This document shows positions 8,784 to 16,929 of a DNA stretch of 64,000 nucleotides, in pieces (the stretch's first letter is position 1; every line of letters begins with the position of its first letter). The translations under genes and the position numbers were made by a program. The notes beneath the pieces were generated by a model that did no database searches, was not told the origin of the DNA, and saw nothing but the letters and a program-made list of their open reading frames with translations. This DNA comes from Nocardia pseudobrasiliensis NBRC 108224 (GTDB lineage: Bacteria > Actinomycetota > Actinomycetes > Mycobacteriales > Mycobacteriaceae), in assembly GCF_001613105.1 (NCBI RefSeq), contig NZ_BDBS01000009.1, forward strand, positions 124,001 through 188,000, in the 5' to 3' direction.

Positions 8784-9545
8784 CTACAGGATCCGCGAGA
8801 GGAACGCCTTGGTGCGCTCGTGCTGCGGATTGGCCAGTACCTCACGGGGATCGCCCGCCTCGACGACCACACCGGCGTCCATGAACACCAGCTGGTCGGC
8901 CACCTCGCGGGCGAATCCCATCTCGTGGGTCACCACGACCATGGTCATACCCGAGGCCGCCAACTCACGCATGACGCCGAGCACCTCGCCGACCAGTTCG
9001 GGGTCCAGCGCCGAGGTGGGCTCGTCGAACAACATGAGCTTGGGATCCATGGCCAGCGCCCGCGCGATCGCGACCCGCTGCTGCTGCCCGCCGGACAGCT
9101 GCGCCGGATAGGCCTGCGCCTTGTCCGCCAGACCGACCCGGTCGAGCAGTTCCTTGGCCCGGGTGACCGCGTCCTGTTTGCGGATCTTCTTGACCTGAGT
9201 GGGCGCCTCGATGATGTTCTCGAGCGCGGTGCGATGCGGGAACAGGTTGAAGTGCTGGAACACCATGCCGATATCGCGACGCTGGGCCGCGGCCTGCCTG
9301 GGGCTCAATTCATAGAGCTTGTCGCCCTTTTCGCGATAGCCGATCAGTTCACCGTCGACATACAGCCGCCCGGCGTTGACCTGCTCGAGGTGGTTGATGC
9401 AGCGCAGGAAGGTCGACTTGCCCGAACCGGACGGCCCGACCAGGCACATCACCTCACCCCGCGACACCTCCAGCGAGATGCCCTTGAGCACCTGCAGCGC
9501 GCCGAAGTTCTTGCACACCTGCTGGGCGCGGATCATCGATGTCAC
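8784..9545 (-). CDS. amino acid ABC transporter ATP-binding protein (GlnQ-like)
   Basis: 253 residues from GTG 9545, which overlaps the permease stop (GTGA) and has GGAGG 10 nt upstream; an ATG at 9536 lacks that support. It has Walker [10 protein letters not shown] (about residue 37), Q-loop [11 protein letters not shown], the signature LSGGQQQRV, Walker [13 protein letters not shown], and H-loop VVVTHEMG. These are the hallmarks of polar amino acid (PAAT) transporter ATPases such as GlnQ/HisP. It is the last gene of a three-gene operon (binding protein, permease, ATPase) and powers import across the inner membrane. The likely substrate is a polar or acidic amino acid or glutamine. It could also serve the ATPase-less transporter at 49.2-50.7 kb. 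Confidence 0.95.
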   Translation of the reverse strand: MTSMIRAQQVCKNFGALQVLKGISLEVSRGEVMCLVGPSGSGKSTFLRCINHLEQVNAGRLYVDGELIGYREKGDKLYELSPRQAAAQRRDIGMVFQHFNLFPHRTALENIIEAPTQVKKIRKQDAVTRAKELLDRVGLADKAQAYPAQLSGGQQQRVAIARALAMDPKLMLFDEPTSALDPELVGEVLGVMRELAASGMTMVVVTHEMGFAREVADQLVFMDAGVVVEAGDPREVLANPQHERTKAFLSRIL

Positions 9546-10480
9546 AGGACCTTGTCCTCCCCCCGCTGCACCTTGGCCAGCGCCTCGAGCTGCTTCGCGT
9601 TCAGCTGCCGGCTCTGGCCGCGCGCGAAGTACCGCTCCAGATAGAACTGACCCACCATCAGAATGCTGGTGACGACCAGATACCAGGTCGCCGCGACCAG
9701 CAGCAGCGGGATGGGTTGAAAGTTCTGGCCGTAGATGGTCCGGGCCACACCGTACAGATCGGTGGTCAGCGGGATCGCGGCCACCAGCGAGGTGGTCTTG
9801 AGCATGCTGATCAACTCGTTGCCGGTCGGCGGGATGATCACCCGCATCGCCTGCGGCAGGACCGTACGCCACAGGGTCTGACCCCACGACATGCCGAGCG
9901 CGACCGAGGCCTCGCGCTGCCCCTCGCCGACGGAATTGATTCCGGCGCGGACGATTTCGGCCATGTACGCGGCCTCGTTCAGCCCCAGGCCGAGCATCGC
10001 GAAGAAGAACGCGGCCGACAGGTTCTGGATGTCCAGATGTACGAAATGCGGTCCGCCGAACGGGATTCCGAGATCGATGCTCTGGTACAGCGCCGGGAAC
10101 AGGCCCCAGAACACCAGCTGCACATACACCGGCGTCCCGCGGAAGATCCACAGGTACACCCACGCCACCGCGCCCAGCACCGGATTCGGCGACAGGCGCA
10201 TGACGGCCAGGATCACGGCGAGCACGACGCCGATGGCCATCGCCAGCACGGTCAGCTCGAGGGTGACGATGACACCGTCTCGGGCCAAGCGGGTGTCGAA
10301 CAGGTACTTCCAGTAGACATCCCAGTGATAGCCCGGATTGGTCGCCGCGCCGTAGACGAACAGGCCCACCAGCGCCAAAATGATCGCCGCGGCGATCCAG
10401 CGGCCTGGATGCCGTAGCGGAACCGCTTTGATCGGAACGGGATCGGCCGGTGCGGCCGCGTCCAAGTCTTCGGAACTCAC
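9542..10480 (-). CDS. amino acid ABC transporter permease
   Basis: 312 residues. A hydrophobic N-terminal helix ([19 protein letters not shown]) precedes the BPD_transp_1 domain with [20 protein letters not shown] and the coupling EAA loop [24 protein letters not shown], then [20 protein letters not shown]. These features match HisM/GlnP-type permeases of the PAAT family, with a longer N-terminal region than the minimal about 220-residue type. It is co-transcribed with the binding protein 6 bp upstream and overlaps the ATPase start by 4 nt. A single permease gene suggests a homodimeric channel. Confidence 0.95.
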   Translation of the reverse strand: MSSEDLDAAAPADPVPIKAVPLRHPGRWIAAAIILALVGLFVYGAATNPGYHWDVYWKYLFDTRLARDGVIVTLELTVLAMAIGVVLAVILAVMRLSPNPVLGAVAWVYLWIFRGTPVYVQLVFWGLFPALYQSIDLGIPFGGPHFVHLDIQNLSAAFFFAMLGLGLNEAAYMAEIVRAGINSVGEGQREASVALGMSWGQTLWRTVLPQAMRVIIPPTGNELISMLKTTSLVAAIPLTTDLYGVARTIYGQNFQPIPLLLVAATWYLVVTSILMVGQFYLERYFARGQSRQLNAKQLEALAKVQRGEDKVL

Positions 10481-10486
10481 CCGCTA

Positions 10487-11395
10487 TCAGGCCTTCGCGC
10501 CGTTGATGACCGACTTGCTGATCGCGCCGTCCTGAACGCCCCAGTTCTCGCAGATCTTGCGGTACTCACCGGAGTCCATCAGATGCTGCACGGCCTCCTG
10601 CAGCACGGCCGCCAGCGGCGAACCCTTCTTCACCGGCCAGCCGTAGGGCGCGGATTCGAACAGCGGACCGGCCGCTTCGATCTTGTCCTTGTTCTGCTTG
10701 ATGGCGTACGCGGTCACCGGCGAATCGGCGGAGAAGGCGTCGACCTGACCCAGCACCAATGCGGTGGCCGCGGCGCTCTGCTCGTCGAAGGGCACCTTCG
10801 TGATCTCCGGCTTACCGGCCTCGACACAGGCCTTGCTCTTGGCCGGGATCTCGTCGTTGTCCTCGATCGTGGTGCGCTGCACGGCGACCTTCTTGCCGCA
10901 GGCGTTGTTCGGGTCGATCGCCTTACCCTTCTGCTGGGCCCACTGGATGCCCGCGGAGAAGTAGTCGACGAAATCGACGGTCTTCTGACGCTCGACATTG
11001 TCGGTGAACGACGACATGCCGAGGTTGAAGGTGCCCGCCTCGATGGACGGGATGATCTTCTCGAAGTCGGCTTCCTTGTAGTCGGCGCTCACGCCGAGGA
11101 CCGACGCCACCGCGTCCATCAGGTCGACGTCGAAGCCCACGATCTTGCCGCTACCCGGATCCTTGTACTCGTTGGGCTGATAGGGAACGTTGACACCTAC
11201 GACCAGCTTGCCCGACTGCTTGATGTCGGCAGGCAGCTTGGCGGCGATCGAGTCGACCTTGGCGACCTGAACCTTGTCCACCTTCGGACCATTGTCCTCG
11301 GTGTTGGTGGTACAGGCGGTCAACGCCAGCGCACCACCGGCGATGACACACGCGGCCCGCAGGATGTACCCGCGGGCACCGGATCGAACAGACAC
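10487..11395 (-). CDS. amino acid ABC transporter substrate-binding lipoprotein
   Basis: 302 residues from GTG 11395, chosen because GGAGGG lies 6 nt upstream; the open frame reaches 11425. A lipoprotein signal peptide ([17 protein letters not shown], lipobox LTAC) precedes the SBP_bac_3 domain: [60 protein letters not shown], and two domain-closing blocks ending in CENWGV. It is the first gene of the operon and captures the ligand outside the membrane. The conserved ligand-binding Arg/Asp pattern suits a polar amino acid, but I would not name one. Inverted repeats upstream may control the operon. Confidence 0.95.
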   Translation of the reverse strand: MSVRSGARGYILRAACVIAGGALALTACTTNTEDNGPKVDKVQVAKVDSIAAKLPADIKQSGKLVVGVNVPYQPNEYKDPGSGKIVGFDVDLMDAVASVLGVSADYKEADFEKIIPSIEAGTFNLGMSSFTDNVERQKTVDFVDYFSAGIQWAQQKGKAIDPNNACGKKVAVQRTTIEDNDEIPAKSKACVEAGKPEITKVPFDEQSAAATALVLGQVDAFSADSPVTAYAIKQNKDKIEAAGPLFESAPYGWPVKKGSPLAAVLQEAVQHLMDSGEYRKICENWGVQDGAISKSVINGAKA

Positions 11396-11463
11396 AGCAG
11401 CCCTCCATGTTTGGGTGGGCGACATCCGGGCGTCGCCCGCCGTTCGAAATCTAGGCGATTCGG

Positions 11464-11488
11464 ACCGACTGTGCCGGTCGGTTACCGA
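11464..11488 (-). promoter_or_regulatory. overlapping inverted repeats upstream of the amino acid ABC operon
   Basis: ACCGAC-N7-GTCGGT (11464-11482) overlaps TCGGT-T-ACCGA (11478-11488), about 70-90 bp upstream of the binding-protein start. Two nested dyads in an otherwise plain promoter region suggest a repressor or activator site. The cognate protein is not identified; a GlnR-box reading was tested and not supported. Confidence 0.35.
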
Positions 11489-11544
11489 AGGTTAATCCGC
11501 GCCGGGTCGGCGCATGGCCCATACACGCCGAGTTCGGCACCCTA

Positions 11545-12603
11545 TCACCATCGGTTCAACCGAGCGCGCACCTGTTCGGTGAACTCCGTGGTCGAGGCCA
11601 GACCGCCGAGGTCGGCCGTGGCCACTCCGGCGGCGAGGGTGGCCGCGATCGCGCGGTCGATGTGATCGGCGGCGCGAATAAGGGCCGGATCGGGGTTGCG
11701 CGCGCCGAGCCAGCGCAGCAGCATGGCCGCCGACAGCTGCAGCGCCGCGGGATTGGCGCGGTTGCGTCCGGCCAGATTCGGCGCGGCGCCGTGCACGGCC
11801 TGGGCCATCGCCTGGGTGTCCGAGCAGTTCAGCGAGGCGGCCAGGCCCAGCGAGCCGCCGAGTTCACCGGCCAGATCCGAGAGGATGTCGCCGAACAGGT
11901 TCTCGGTGACCAGTACGTCGTAATCGTCCGGGGCGCGGACCAGATGGGCCGCGGTGGCATCGACGTGTTCGTCCTCGACGGTCAGTCCCCGATATCCGCG
12001 CGCGACGTCGAAACACACGTCGCGGAACAGGCCCATGGTCATCGGCAGCACATTGGCCTTGTGCACGATGGTCAGGCGCCTATGCCGGGTCATCGCCAGT
12101 TCGCAGGCCTGACGGGCGATCCGCTCGCATGCCGCGCGGGTGATCACCCCGACCGCCAGCGCCACATCCTCGGTCGGGCGGAACTCCCCCGAACCGGCGG
12201 CCATATTGCGATCGGCGTAGAAGCCCTCGCTGTTCTCCCGGACGATCACCAAATCCATACTCGCCGCGGTGGACCGCACGCCCGGAAACGTCCGCGCCGG
12301 ACGGATATTGGCGTAGAGGCCGAAGCGTTTGCGCACCGCGCCGCCGGGCGGGGCGCCGGTGCGATGCTCGGGGGCGTAGGAGGCGTTGTCGTGCGGGCCG
12401 AGGATCCAGCCGTCCAGTCCCGCCAGCGCGTCGAGGGTGGAATCCGGTAGCGCGGAACCGAATTCGTCGATGGCGCTGCGACCCATGGGCAGCGATACCC
12501 AGTCGACGGCTCCCCCGGTCGCGTCGTCGACCACATCGCGGGTCGCCCGGACCACCTCCGGGCCGATCCCATCGCCCTCGATCAAACCCAGTCGTATGCG
12601 CAC
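11545..12603 (-). CDS. isocitrate/isopropylmalate dehydrogenase family protein (LeuB-like)
   Basis: About 352 residues from GTG 12603 (VRIRLGLIEGDGIGPEVV), with AGGA 7 nt upstream; upstream frame to 12669 is open but adds non-conserved residues. Family motifs are clear: GDGIGPEV nucleotide region, FGLYANIRPARTFPGV, VIVRENSEGFYADRN (substrate loop), KANVLPMT, EDEHVDATAAHLV, and VTENLFGDILSDLAGELGGSLG. These beta-decarboxylating dehydrogenases oxidise a 2-hydroxy acid with NAD(P)+ and a divalent metal. The ENSEG loop differs from the RELTGG loop of canonical LeuB, so 3-isopropylmalate, tartrate/malate or a homologous acid are all possible. It lies about 1 kb from an orphan LeuA regulatory domain. 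Confidence 0.88.
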   Translation of the reverse strand: MRIRLGLIEGDGIGPEVVRATRDVVDDATGGAVDWVSLPMGRSAIDEFGSALPDSTLDALAGLDGWILGPHDNASYAPEHRTGAPPGGAVRKRFGLYANIRPARTFPGVRSTAASMDLVIVRENSEGFYADRNMAAGSGEFRPTEDVALAVGVITRAACERIARQACELAMTRHRRLTIVHKANVLPMTMGLFRDVCFDVARGYRGLTVEDEHVDATAAHLVRAPDDYDVLVTENLFGDILSDLAGELGGSLGLAASLNCSDTQAMAQAVHGAAPNLAGRNRANPAALQLSAAMLLRWLGARNPDPALIRAADHIDRAIAATLAAGVATADLGGLASTTEFTEQVRARLNRW

Positions 12604-12698
12604 GTCCCCATCCTGGTCGGTCGGCTTCACCCGGTGTCCGCCGGATGCCGCCGACTGCCCAGCGCGCACCCGTGACCTGGCGTATCTTTGCCAAGATC

Positions 12699-13220
12699 AT
12701 GGTGCAATCGGTTGAATTGCTGTTGGACGACACGGCCGATGCGGAGATCCGCCGACAGTGGGAGCTGTTGTCGGAGGCGGGGGTTCACAGTCCCGCAGCC
12801 GATCACCGACCACACATCACCCTCGCGGTGGCGCGCCAGATCTGGTCGCGGCTCGATCAGGCGCTGGCCGCACAGGAATTCCGGCCGCTGCCGGTGCGGC
12901 TCGGCGGTCTGGTCGTATTCGGCTCGCGCAATCCGATTCTCGTGCGGCTCGTGGTGCCCACCGAATCGCTGCTCGATCTACAGCGCCGGGTGTACACCGT
13001 GATCGCGCAATGTCCCGGCGTACCGGCGAATGTGCGACCCGATGCGTGGACCCCGCATGTGACGCTCGCGCGGCGATTACGACCGCAGCAATTAGGGGAG
13101 GCGATCCATGTGGTGGCCAGTGATCGCGATTTCCCGGCTACTGTCGTGGGTATTCGACGGTGGGACGGTGACCAGCGGCGTGAATGGCCGGTCGCCCGTG
13201 GAACCGCCAGTGGAAGATAA
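12699..13220 (+). CDS. 2'-5' RNA ligase / 2H phosphoesterase family protein
   Basis: 173 residues from ATG 12699 (MVQSVELLLDDTADAEIRRQ). The two histidine motifs that define 2H phosphoesterases are present: PHITLAV (about residues 32-38) and PHVTLAR (about residues 115-121), on a duplicated alpha/beta fold with LGGLVVFGSRNPILVRLVV between them. The family acts on 2',3'-cyclic phosphates or 2',5'-linked RNA; the in vivo substrate is unknown. It is divergent from the LeuB-like gene with a 96-bp gap and ends 47 bp before the thioredoxin gene on the same strand. Cytoplasmic. Confidence 0.88.
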   Translation: MVQSVELLLDDTADAEIRRQWELLSEAGVHSPAADHRPHITLAVARQIWSRLDQALAAQEFRPLPVRLGGLVVFGSRNPILVRLVVPTESLLDLQRRVYTVIAQCPGVPANVRPDAWTPHVTLARRLRPQQLGEAIHVVASDRDFPATVVGIRRWDGDQRREWPVARGTASGR

Positions 13221-13267
13221 CCGGGGTGCACGGCGTTGTACCCTGCACAACCCGACGAGAGGATCCC

Positions 13268-13633
13268 ATGGCCACCCAGAACCTGACCGAGCAGAATTTC
13301 GACGAGATCGTCACCGGTAACGACATCGTGCTGGTCGATTTCTGGGCCGAGTGGTGTGGACCGTGCAAGTCCTTCGGCCCGACGTTCGAGAAGTCCTCGG
13401 AGCAGCACCCCGACGTCGTCCACGGCAAGGTCGACACCGAGTCCCAGCAGGGCCTGGCCGCCGCGGCGAACATTCGCTCGATCCCGACCATCATGGCCTT
13501 CAAGGAGGGCGTGCTGGTCTTCGCCCAGCCCGGCGCCCTGCCCGCCTCCGCCCTCGAGGACCTGGTCACCCAGGTGAAGGCCCTCGATATGGAAGAGGTC
13601 CGCAAACAACTCGCCGAATCCGACCAGAAGTAA
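13268..13633 (+). CDS. thioredoxin
   Basis: 121 residues from ATG 13268 with GAGAGG 6 nt upstream. The active site FWAEWCGPC (Cys30, Cys33) and the cis-Pro motif RSIPTIMAF are both intact, and the length is close to standard thioredoxin (about 105-110 residues) plus a short acidic C-terminal helix (DMEEVRKQLAESDQK). It reduces protein disulfides in the cytoplasm with thioredoxin reductase, which is not in this window. It differs from classical TrxA in the helix after the active site (KSFGPTFEKSSEQHP), so it may be one of several paralogues. A strong hairpin terminator follows. Confidence 0.95.
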   Translation: MATQNLTEQNFDEIVTGNDIVLVDFWAEWCGPCKSFGPTFEKSSEQHPDVVHGKVDTESQQGLAAAANIRSIPTIMAFKEGVLVFAQPGALPASALEDLVTQVKALDMEEVRKQLAESDQK

Positions 13634-13647
13634 CGGCAAACCCCAAC

Positions 13648-13675
13648 CGCCGCACCACCTTTCGGTGGTGCGGCG
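13648..13675. terminator. bidirectional terminator hairpin
   Basis: A perfect 12-bp stem (CGCCGCACCACC, loop TTTC, complement) sits between the stop of the thioredoxin gene (13633) and the stop of the convergent LeuA-domain gene (13689). Its symmetry and position suit termination from both sides. Confidence 0.8.
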
Positions 13676-13688
13676 TTGTCGTGGTGAG

Positions 13689-14126
13689 CTAGCTGCCGAG
13701 CTGGTTGATCCCCGCGATCATGGCGCGAATCGTCGACTCCGCCCCATCATCGGCCAGGGCGGCGCCCCAGCCGCGGCGGCCGTTGAACTCGCATTGCACG
13801 AAGGTCGCCGTGCCCGCGGTGGTGCGGCGCTGGTGGAATTGCAGGATTTCGACCGGGTAGCCCTCGTCGTAGAGGGCCGAGGTCAGGGCCGCGACCGGGC
13901 TGCCGGCCGAGACCACGGTTCGCAGGCGGCCGGTGAATTCCAGCGTGGCGGTGTAGGTCGCGGCGGGCTGGTGCAGCGCGGCGCGGGTCCAGTCGCTGAG
14001 CTTGACCGGGCCGGACGGACCGCAGTAGCGGTCGTAGAACTCGGCGGGCGTCAGGCCGGCGCATTCGGTGCGCAGGCTCTTGGGCGCGGCCGAGATGAAG
14101 TCGTGGGTTTCGATCGTGATCGTCAT
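13689..14126 (-). CDS. stand-alone 2-isopropylmalate synthase (LeuA) regulatory-domain protein
   Basis: About 145 residues from ATG 14126 (MTITIETHDF); starts at 14150 and 14168 are possible. Residues from about 20 resemble the end of LeuA: a linker (LTPAEFYDRYCGPSGPVKL) then the allosteric domain, with TATLEFTGRLRTVVSAGSPV, ALTSALYDEGYPVEILQFHQ, ATFVQCEFNGRRGWGAALADD and IRAMIAGINQL, parallel to the VEGxGNGP, AFVxAL, VWGVGI and LRAVVSAVNR blocks of LeuA. The catalytic TIM barrel is wholly absent. In LeuA this domain binds leucine and dimerises. Alone it could be a leucine or amino acid sensor, or could modulate full-length LeuA. The convergent thioredoxin gene is separated by a terminator. 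Confidence 0.75.
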   Translation of the reverse strand: MTITIETHDFISAAPKSLRTECAGLTPAEFYDRYCGPSGPVKLSDWTRAALHQPAATYTATLEFTGRLRTVVSAGSPVAALTSALYDEGYPVEILQFHQRRTTAGTATFVQCEFNGRRGWGAALADDGAESTIRAMIAGINQLGS

Positions 14127-14617
14127 GGGTTTCAGGTCTTCCCGAGGCATTGTCGTGTCTGCTGACAAAAGGGGACCAGCGCAAGCAAATGAGAGTACGG
14201 CCGCAGCGAGGGGGCCGGTCCGAATCAGACCCCGCTACGGCGAAGTACTACGAGAATTCGACCGGCAGTCACCATCGCGGTCAGCGAAAGGAGCGCGGCG
14301 CGGTCGCGGTCGGCGACGTGCGGCGCTGCGCTGTGACTGGCGGCGGGATTCGGCACGGGAACGAGAATATGGACTCCGATCAGCGATGGCAACCACATTC
14401 ACGCGGAACCGATGAGTAACTTCGTCACAATCGTCCGTAAACGGAACACGAACCACGGATGACCTGCTAAGCAAACCTCCAGTTGACGCCTTTTACGGCC
14501 CTTGGGATGATTGCGACACGCCGCAGCAAACTTCCAGATATCCGGCACGCATGTCCGTTTTATGCCAATCTGAGCATGATCCGCGACCCGCCGAGCCGAC
14601 TCGCCGAGGAGCCCGCG
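14127..14617. other. intergenic region with promoter but no convincing gene
   Basis: This 491-bp gap separates two divergent genes. Open frames in it have no family-like sequence and poor start sites. The left part carries a run of GCG/CGG-rich DNA (14280-14345) that would be untranslated leader for the LeuA-domain gene. The right part holds a likely promoter for the Cys-rich gene. Confidence 0.5.
14483..14511 (+). promoter_or_regulatory. candidate sigma-70-type promoter for the Cys-rich copper protein
   Basis: TTGACG (14483-14488) and GATGAT (14506-14511) are separated by 17 bp, about 106 bp upstream of the start at 14618. The -35 is good, the -10 is weak. No CsoR-like GC-tract palindrome was recognised. 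Confidence 0.35.
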
Positions 14618-14995
14618 ATGACCGACCCGATTCTGCAGAATGCGCTCAATCATCTGCTCGGCGGACATCGCCGCTGCGAACATCAGATCCGAGAATCCCT
14701 CGATCGCGGCGGCGAGCACGCCACCGCCCATCACATTCAGACCCTGACCGATTGTTCGGATCTGTGCCGGGTCGCCGCCGATCTACTGGACCGCCGCTCG
14801 GAATGGGGGCCGTCGCTGTGCGAGGTGACCGCCCGCGTCTGCACCGACACCGCCGAACGCTGCGAGCGCCTCGGCGAAACCGCCTGTGCCACCGTATGTC
14901 GCGCCGCCGCCGATGCCTGCACGGTCTACATCGAGCAGATCCGCCACCCCGCCGAGAAGGAGTTGCTGCGCGACGACGAATGGCTACCGAGCTGA
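14618..14995 (+). CDS. Cys-rich four-helix-bundle copper-storage-like protein (DUF326)
   Basis: 125 residues from ATG 14618 (MTDPILQNALNHLLGG), with GAGGAG 6 nt upstream. It has about ten cysteines at helical spacing: CEHQI, CSDLCRVAADLL, CEVTARVC, CERLGETACATVC and AADACTVYIEQI. This pattern lines the core of a four-helix bundle with thiolates, as in Csp copper-storage proteins, annotated as four-helix bundle copper-binding or DUF326. Canonical Csp3-type proteins bind many Cu(I) ions in the cytosol; no signal peptide is seen here, so this copy should be cytosolic. It ends 1 bp before the stop of a convergent methyltransferase gene. No copper ATPase or CsoR gene is nearby. Confidence 0.85.
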   Translation: MTDPILQNALNHLLGGHRRCEHQIRESLDRGGEHATAHHIQTLTDCSDLCRVAADLLDRRSEWGPSLCEVTARVCTDTAERCERLGETACATVCRAAADACTVYIEQIRHPAEKELLRDDEWLPS

Positions 14996-14996
14996 G

Positions 14997-15632
14997 CTAC
15001 AGCGGTTTTCGCCACGTCAGCAGATAGCGCCAGAACACCAGCCGTCGCACCCGCGCGTCCGGCAGAATTTCGCGGACCTGCCGCCGCACCTGCCGCGTCG
15101 TCGATTCCGGGTCGAGGACGACCGGCATATCGGCATCCTCGGGCGATCGCGCGTACCAAGGATCGTCACCGAATCTGCGCAACGTCGCGAATGTCACCCC
15201 GAACAGTCGATGCGCCAGCGCCGCGGTCAGTTCGACCGGCGCCTCCCGCGGCAAATCCGCGCGCGGCAGGGCCACCGCCGCCAGCACCCCGCCCGGTCGC
15301 AGCGCCTCGGCCAGGATCGGCAGGACGCGCTCGAGCGGCATGTGATGCAGGGCCGTCACCGATACGATGGCGTCGTATTCGCCGCGTGGTAGGTCGACAT
15401 CCAGCACATCGGCGACGGTGCAGGTGAGGTTGGGCGGCGCGATCCGCCGAGCCGCGGCGATCATCTCCGGCGAGCGATCGATCGCGTCGACGCGTTCGGC
15501 CCGGCGCGCCAGCCGCGCCGCGAAAGCACCCGTGCCGCAACCGACATCGAGCACATGCCGCGGATGCGGCGGCAGCAGGCGCAGCAGCGTGTTCTGGTAG
15601 TAGGCGTTGTGATCCCAGTCCAGCGCGTCCAT
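14997..15632 (-). CDS. class I SAM-dependent methyltransferase
   Basis: 211 residues from ATG 15632 (MDALDWDHNAYYQNTLLRLL). Motif I is HVLDVGCGTGAFAARLAR (about residues 27-44), followed by VDAIDRSPEMIAAARR, the acidic strand TVADVLDVDLP, motif IV YDAIVSVTALHHMP and motif VI LRPGGVLAAVALPR. The architecture is that of Methyltransf_25/11 small-molecule enzymes. Its start lies 5 nt after the stop of the LysE gene, so the two form an operon. The acceptor substrate is unknown; export of a methylated metabolite by the LysE partner is a guess from adjacency only. Confidence 0.9.
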   Translation of the reverse strand: MDALDWDHNAYYQNTLLRLLPPHPRHVLDVGCGTGAFAARLARRAERVDAIDRSPEMIAAARRIAPPNLTCTVADVLDVDLPRGEYDAIVSVTALHHMPLERVLPILAEALRPGGVLAAVALPRADLPREAPVELTAALAHRLFGVTFATLRRFGDDPWYARSPEDADMPVVLDPESTTRQVRRQVREILPDARVRRLVFWRYLLTWRKPL

Positions 15633-15637
15633 CGCGA

Positions 15638-16288
15638 TCAGGCCGGGACCGGGCGCGCGCGATCGGTGGCCAGCAGGACCGCGATGGCCCCGAGCATGGT
15701 GCCGGTGATCCAGCGCTGGGCGCGCAGCCACAGCGGTCGGTCGCCGAGGAAGCCCGCGATCGCGCCCGCCGCCAACACGATCAGACCGTTCACGGTGAGC
15801 GCGACACCGATCTGCACCGCGCCCAGGCACAGGCTCTGCAACCAGATCCGCCCGTGCTCGGGCGTCACGAACTGCGGGATCAACGCCATGTACATGATCG
15901 CGATCTTGGGATTGAGCAGATTGGTGACCAGGCCCATACCGAACAACCTACGCGCCGGATCGGCGGGCAGATCCGAGGGCTGGAACGCGGAAACGCCGCC
16001 GCGCAACGTCTTCCACGCCAGATACGCCAGATATCCCGCACCGGCCAGCTTCACGGTCAGATACAGCCCCGGCACGACGGCGAAGATCGCGGTGATTCCG
16101 GCCGTCGCCGCCGCCAGATAGGCCAGAAAGCCCACGGCCACCCCCGACAACGACACCAACCCGGCCCGGCGACCCTGCGAAACGGTTCGCGAAACCAGAT
16201 ACATCATGTTCGGCCCCGGCGTCAGCACCATCCCCAGCGCGGCCGCCGCCACCCCCAGCACCGCCGTCATCTCGATCATGTTCCCCAT
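15638..16288 (-). CDS. LysE/RhtB family amino acid exporter
   Basis: 216 residues with six membrane segments. The family signature GMVLTPGPNMMYLVSRTVSQ (about residues 19-38) and GLVTNLLNPKIAIMYMALIPQF (about residues 118-139) place it in the LysE superfamily, which exports amino acids or related compounds by secondary transport. ATG 16288 is used; ATG 16279 (MIEMTAV) fits equally. It heads a two-gene operon with the methyltransferase 5 nt downstream. A fragment of another LysE-type gene occurs at about 20.9 kb. The substrate cannot be inferred. Confidence 0.92.
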   Translation of the reverse strand: MGNMIEMTAVLGVAAAALGMVLTPGPNMMYLVSRTVSQGRRAGLVSLSGVAVGFLAYLAAATAGITAIFAVVPGLYLTVKLAGAGYLAYLAWKTLRGGVSAFQPSDLPADPARRLFGMGLVTNLLNPKIAIMYMALIPQFVTPEHGRIWLQSLCLGAVQIGVALTVNGLIVLAAGAIAGFLGDRPLWLRAQRWITGTMLGAIAVLLATDRARPVPA

Positions 16289-16374
16289 GCTCGCCCATCC
16301 CGCCCATCCTTGTCACGAGCCAGTTCCGACCAACTGGTCCGGCCCGAAACCGTTTGTCACGGATTCGATTCCCG

Positions 16375-16929
16375 ATGATGATTCGGCGGGTGACCGATGA
16401 GATCACCATCAGGACATTGGATACGGCCGATCCTCGCACGATCTCCGCGGCCTTTACCGCGCTGGGATGGATCAAGCCGCTGGAGTTGTATCTGCGATAT
16501 CTCGCCGAACAGCGAGCGAATCGGCGAATCTGCCTTGTCGCCGAGCGCTCCGGGGCGTTCGCCGGATATTGCACGCTGGTCTGGGAATCGTCCTATGCGC
16601 CATTTCGAGCCGAGGGCATTCCGGAGATCAGCGATTTGAACGTGCTACCGGAATATCGCGATCGCGGCATCGGGACTCGGCTGCTCGACACGATCGAGGA
16701 GCTCGCACGCGCACGCGGTGAGCGGATCGGCATCGGCGTCGGTCTGACCGCCGATTACGGTGCGGCGCAACGGCTCTACTGCCGACGCGGCTATCTGCCC
16801 GACGGGCGGGGCATCGTGCACGGCGATCGGCCCGTGACGCCGGGCGAGTCGATCACGGTGGACGACGATGCCGTGCTGATGATGATTCGCGAATTCACCA
16901 CCCCAGCCGCCGGGCCAGCCACGTCGTGA
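16375..16929 (+). CDS. GNAT-family N-acetyltransferase
   Basis: About 184 residues from ATG 16375 (MMIRRVTDEITIRTLDT); GTG 16390 is an alternative. The acetyl-CoA-binding motif A appears as ISDLNVLPEYRDRGIGTRLLDTIEELARARG (R-x-x-G-x-G/A type), with motif B GAAQRLYCRRGYLPDG. The middle segment FAGYCTLVWESSYAPFRAEGIPEI is a GNAT central sheet with an acceptor-specific loop. The substrate is unknown. It stands alone on the plus strand between LysE (divergent) and an aminoglycoside-phosphotransferase-like gene that converges with a 35-nt overlap. Confidence 0.88.
   Translation: MMIRRVTDEITIRTLDTADPRTISAAFTALGWIKPLELYLRYLAEQRANRRICLVAERSGAFAGYCTLVWESSYAPFRAEGIPEISDLNVLPEYRDRGIGTRLLDTIEELARARGERIGIGVGLTADYGAAQRLYCRRGYLPDGRGIVHGDRPVTPGESITVDDDAVLMMIREFTTPAAGPATS

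Noticed and set aside
11426..11544. GlnR box upstream of the amino acid ABC operon
   Set aside because: A TTAAC...TAACC pair is visible, but the distance between the AC dinucleotides is 8 nt and not the 9 nt of GlnR boxes.
14127..14617. Short open frames (for example 14235-14474 minus) in the divergent gap
   Set aside because: Arg/Ser-rich shadows without ribosome sites or family resemblance.
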